The position numbers and the translations under genes are program-made. The notes under the pieces were generated by a model, which saw only the letters and a list, made by a program, of their open reading frames with translations, was not told where the DNA came from and ran no database searches. This document shows positions 61,001 through 64,000 of a stretch of 64,000 nt of DNA, piece after piece (positions within the stretch are counted from its first letter, which is position 1; each line of letters starts with the position of its first letter). The stretch is from Blastococcus atacamensis (GTDB taxonomy: Bacteria; Actinomycetota; Actinomycetes; Mycobacteriales; Geodermatophilaceae): positions 1 to 64,000 of the forward strand of contig NZ_POQU01000011.1 in assembly GCF_002938425.1 (NCBI RefSeq), read 5' to 3'.

Positions 61001-63166
61001 TCAGCTGCCCGCGCTCGTGCTCAGGACGGCGTCCACCACGGCGCGCCCGATCTTCCGCGCGTACTCCGCGGTCATGTGCAGGCCGTCAGCGAAGACCGGC
61101 GTGCTGCCCACGACGGCGGGGCACAGCTCCTCGACGCAGAACCAGCGCTCCGGGTTCACGTGCGTCGCGCCGGTCGCGGCGGCGACCTGGTCGGCCACCG
61201 AGACCTGGGTGAGGAAGCGCTGGGGTGGGCCCTGGATGCAGTCGGCGGGCCCGTTGACCGCGCTGGCGCACGTCTGCAGGTTCGCCCCCGACGGTGGCGC
61301 GGTCAGGATGACCACGCGCGCCCCGGACGCCTGGATCTGCTCGACGACCGACCTCAGGCCCTCGGCCCAGATGGCCGGCTTGTCCGCCCCCGGGTCGGCG
61401 AGCTCGGTGTCGTAGGTGTCGCTGAGGATCACCAGCTCGGGCTTCGTCGCGGCGATGTGCCCCAGGGCCCACTGCCGGTGCTCGGCGCATTCCACGAAGG
61501 GCCGGTTCTGGTACACCGTCATCGCCGTGATGTTGGGGCACTGGCCCATGGTCAGCGTCTGAAGCGACCACCCGGCGGGTTCCATCTCGGCGCGCAGCCC
61601 GGGCAGCCACGCCCCGGCGATCGAGTCACCGAGCAGCACAGCGTGGTGGGAGGCGTCCGGGGCGCCGAAGCGGCACTGCGCCACGTTCCACTCCCCCACG
61701 TCGAAGCAGCCATCGCTCCACTGCTGCTGCAGGTAGCCCGACAGCTCGTCCAGCCCCGGACGCAGATCCTCCGGCCAGGCCAGCTGGGTGGCGGCCATCG
61801 TGAGTTCCCGCGTCAGCGGATCGGCGTCCGCCGCCGTGGCCTCCGCACCGCCCGCCGCCGCCAGGGCGGCGTCGGCTGCGGCGACGGCCTGGGGGTCGAG
61901 CTTGCCGGGCGGGAACGCGACGGTGAGCGCGCCTCCGATGAGCACGACTGCCGCGAGGGCGACCGACGCGACACCGCGGGCCCGCTGGAACACCGGTCGC
62001 GCGCGGGGATCGACCTGGGCACGTCGACCCCCGACCAGCCAGCGGGAGTGCAGCACCGGCTGCTCGACGGAGTGGTACGAGAGGGTCGCGATGGCCAGCG
62101 ACAGGCCCACGGCGACCAGCCAGGTCGAGACCGCGGAGGGCACCAGGACGCTCCAGCAGACCACCACGACCGGCCAGTGCCACAGGTAGAGGGAGTAGGA
62201 GATCCGGCCCAGGAACCGCGCCGGCGCACTGCCGAGGGCCCACCGCGTCGCCGGGCCACCCGACGCCGCTCCGAAGGCGACGACCAGGGCCGCGGAGACG
62301 ACCGGGAGGGCCGCGAGGGAGCCGGGGAAGGGATCGGTGGAAGAGACGACGAAGGCCGACGCCAGCACCCCGGCGAGTCCCGCCCACGCGAGCGCCGCGC
62401 GCAGCCGGGCGGGGACCCGACCGAGCGCCCCTGCCGAGACGGCGACGAGCGCGCCCAGGCCGAGTTCCCAGGCGCGGGTGAAGGTGGAGAAGTAGGCCGT
62501 GGCAGGGGACTCGGCGGTGGCGTGCACCGACCACAGGAACGACGCCAGGGTCGCGGCCGACACGGCGAGGCCGAGCCGCACCCTCGTCCGCCTGAGCAGC
62601 CCTCGCCCCGCCGGGACGGCGAAGGCCAGCAGGATCAGCGCCGGCCACACCAGATAGAACTGCTCTTCCACGGCCAGCGACCAGAAGTGCTGGACGGGCG
62701 AGGGCGCCGCTGTCTGCTCGAAGTAGTCGGTGCCCTGGCGCGCGAAGTTGATGTTGGCCGCGAAGACGAGCGCCCACAGCGCGTCGACCACCGTGTCCCA
62801 GAAGCGGCCACCGATGAACAGCAGCCAGGCGGCGAGGGTGGAGACGACGAGCGTGGCCACCGCGGCGGGCAGCAGCCGGCGCGCGCGCCGCACGTAGAAG
62901 GCGCGGATGGAGATGCGCCCGGTCCGCTCCCGTTCACGGACCAGCAGGCCGGTGATCAGGAATCCGGAGATGACGAAGAAGACGTCGACCCCCACGAAGC
63001 CGCCCGACGGCCACCCGACGACGTGGTCGAGGACCACCAGGCCGACCGCGACGGCGCGCAGGCCTTCGATGTCGGTGCGGAAGCGATGCCGATTCGGCTG
63101 CCGGACGACCGCGTCCTCGTGCGGCGCGGTCGTCTCCGGGCCGACTCGTTCAGCTGTCGTCGTCAT
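61001..63166 (-). CDS. OafA-type acyltransferase fused to an SGNH domain
   Basis: O-acetylates surface glycans. It has 721 residues. The N-terminal acyltransferase-3 domain starts RFRTDIEGLRAVAVGLVVLD and has SGGFVGVDVFFVISGFLITG, HFWSLAVEEQFYLVWPALI and ISYSLYLWHWPVVV; about ten membrane helices end near residue 430. The C-terminal SGNH domain has AVLLGDSIAGAWLPGL (Ser), a mid-block around VILSDTYD, and FADGLHMTAEYARKIG (Asp/His). This fusion is typical of Gram-positive glycan O-acetylation. The ATG at 63166 has GGGGGA 4 nt upstream. Confidence 0.92.
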   Translation of the reverse strand: MTTTAERVGPETTAPHEDAVVRQPNRHRFRTDIEGLRAVAVGLVVLDHVVGWPSGGFVGVDVFFVISGFLITGLLVRERERTGRISIRAFYVRRARRLLPAAVATLVVSTLAAWLLFIGGRFWDTVVDALWALVFAANINFARQGTDYFEQTAAPSPVQHFWSLAVEEQFYLVWPALILLAFAVPAGRGLLRRTRVRLGLAVSAATLASFLWSVHATAESPATAYFSTFTRAWELGLGALVAVSAGALGRVPARLRAALAWAGLAGVLASAFVVSSTDPFPGSLAALPVVSAALVVAFGAASGGPATRWALGSAPARFLGRISYSLYLWHWPVVVVCWSVLVPSAVSTWLVAVGLSLAIATLSYHSVEQPVLHSRWLVGGRRAQVDPRARPVFQRARGVASVALAAVVLIGGALTVAFPPGKLDPQAVAAADAALAAAGGAEATAADADPLTRELTMAATQLAWPEDLRPGLDELSGYLQQQWSDGCFDVGEWNVAQCRFGAPDASHHAVLLGDSIAGAWLPGLRAEMEPAGWSLQTLTMGQCPNITAMTVYQNRPFVECAEHRQWALGHIAATKPELVILSDTYDTELADPGADKPAIWAEGLRSVVEQIQASGARVVILTAPPSGANLQTCASAVNGPADCIQGPPQRFLTQVSVADQVAAATGATHVNPERWFCVEELCPAVVGSTPVFADGLHMTAEYARKIGRAVVDAVLSTSAGS

Positions 63167-63286
63167 CGCGTCCCCCGGTTCGTGGCTGTCGTGCTGATCT
63201 GGTCGTCGTCGCCGGTCTCCGGGCGCGGCCGAGGCCGATCCGACGGGTAGGGCGTCCACTCGCGGGCGCCTGCACCCGCACGTCCG

Positions 63287-64000
63287 TCACCTGGCGGACG
63301 ACGTCGGCGGATGTCCGCCGCGGGTCCGGACGGGCAGCCTCCGCCGGCCCAGCCGCACCGTGTGCCGCACCATGCGCGCGACGAGATGCGCCGCGGTGTC
63401 CCCGGGGCTGACGTAGCAGCGGGGCAGGGTCACGCGGTCACCCGGGTCGTAGTCACCGGTGACGCAGGCGTGGTCGTAGCCGGCGGCCCCGACGGCCTCG
63501 GCCGCAGCGGCGTCGAAGCTGCCGTAGGGGTAGCAGAAGCCCGGGACCTCCGACTGGAGCACGTCCTCGAGCACCCGGCGGCTGTCCCCGATCTCGGCCG
63601 CCAGCCGCTTCGGCTCCGCACCGGCCAGAGCCACGTGGGTCATCGTGTGACTGCCCACCTCGTGCCCGGCGGCCGCGACCTCGCGCACCTGCACGGCGTC
63701 CATGATCGGCAGCTGAGGGCCGTCGTCCCACTGGTTGCGGTCGCCCATGCGACCGGCCACCACGTAGACGGTGCCGGTCATGCCGTACCGGTCGAGCAGC
63801 GGGACCGCGTGCTCGAGGAAGTCGGTGTACCCGTCGTCGAAGGTCAGCCCGACCAGGCCGCGGGCGGCGCCGCCCTCCTCGGCCTGCAGCAGCTCGCCGA
63901 GCGAGACGCCGCACAGGCCGAGCCGGCGCAGCAGCCGCAGGTGCCGCTCCAGCCGGTCCGGGTGCACGCGGAGGGCATGCGGATCGGGCGCGTCCGACGG
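63287..64000 (-). CDS. Polysaccharide deacetylase, NodB domain (5' end outside window)
   Basis: Metal-dependent de-N-acetylase acting on surface glycan. About 237 residues are visible. The frame stays open to the right edge (DPHALRVHPDRLERHL), so the GTG at 63967 is internal and the start is beyond the window. NodB motif 1 is LTFDDGYTDF (Asp pair), motif 2 is HEVGSHTMTHVAL (His pair), and motif 3 is FCYPYGSFD. The C-terminus ends in a basic tail. It is upstream of, and in the same direction as, the acyltransferase. Confidence 0.9.
   Translation of the reverse strand, partial: PSDAPDPHALRVHPDRLERHLRLLRRLGLCGVSLGELLQAEEGGAARGLVGLTFDDGYTDFLEHAVPLLDRYGMTGTVYVVAGRMGDRNQWDDGPQLPIMDAVQVREVAAAGHEVGSHTMTHVALAGAEPKRLAAEIGDSRRVLEDVLQSEVPGFCYPYGSFDAAAAEAVGAAGYDHACVTGDYDPGDRVTLPRCYVSPGDTAAHLVARMVRHTVRLGRRRLPVRTRGGHPPTSSAR

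Overview
The window is very GC-rich, uses many GTG starts, and carries mycothiol amidase (mca), an RNHCP protein, DUF501, a DUF222/HNH endonuclease and a C15-type cis-prenyltransferase. These point to a high-GC actinobacterium. The intact flagellar export operon makes a motile member such as Geodermatophilaceae or a relative plausible. That family assignment is an inference from gene content, not a database match.

Region 1 (1-10.6 kb, + strand) is a tightly overlapping flagellar operon: fliM (cut by the left edge), fliN, fliO, fliP, fliQ, fliR, flhB, flhA, an unusual FlhF-like gene and a small membrane protein. It encodes the C-ring and the fT3SS export gate. Region 2 (10.9-19.5 kb) holds PIN-PhoH, a DUF885-like metallopeptidase, and a block resembling mycobacterial Rv1080c-Rv1086: cis-prenyltransferase, trhA, a small membrane protein, mca and greA. 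Region 3 (19.7-32.5 kb) has an M3 peptidase, a DrrAB-type ABC exporter, threonine ammonia-lyase, a MoxR/ChlI-type AAA+ and VWA pair, DUF2252, an SGNH hydrolase and a thiolase. Region 4 (32.6-38.7 kb) has a Bax-inhibitor-1-like protein, a tetR-mmpL operon with a visible operator, an odd tRNA, an alpha/beta hydrolase and a type-5 uracil-DNA glycosylase.

Region 5 (38.7-51.3 kb, all - strand) is a housekeeping block comparable to mycobacterial mfd-mazG-lpqU-eno-divIC-DUF501-ppx. Here it is interrupted by an MscS channel and by an HNH endonuclease gene that has a textbook actinobacterial SOS box. Region 6 (51.4-64 kb) looks like an exopolysaccharide/cell-surface locus: a TagD-like cytidylyltransferase, a Wzz-like protein, an O-antigen-ligase-like protein, a flippase, a 1497-residue secreted multidomain protein, an SGNH-fused acyltransferase and a NodB deacetylase cut by the right edge.

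Patterns across the window: (i) about fifteen start codons lie 6-8 nt after a TANNNT/nAnnnT hexamer, implying widespread leaderless transcription; (ii) a hairpin family directly follows stop codons in four places with compensatory base changes, so it is a structured terminator-like element; (iii) a 74-nt tRNA has a predicted UAA anticodon but no long variable arm, unlike normal bacterial tRNA-Leu. I saw no CRISPR array, insertion sequence, rRNA or prophage.
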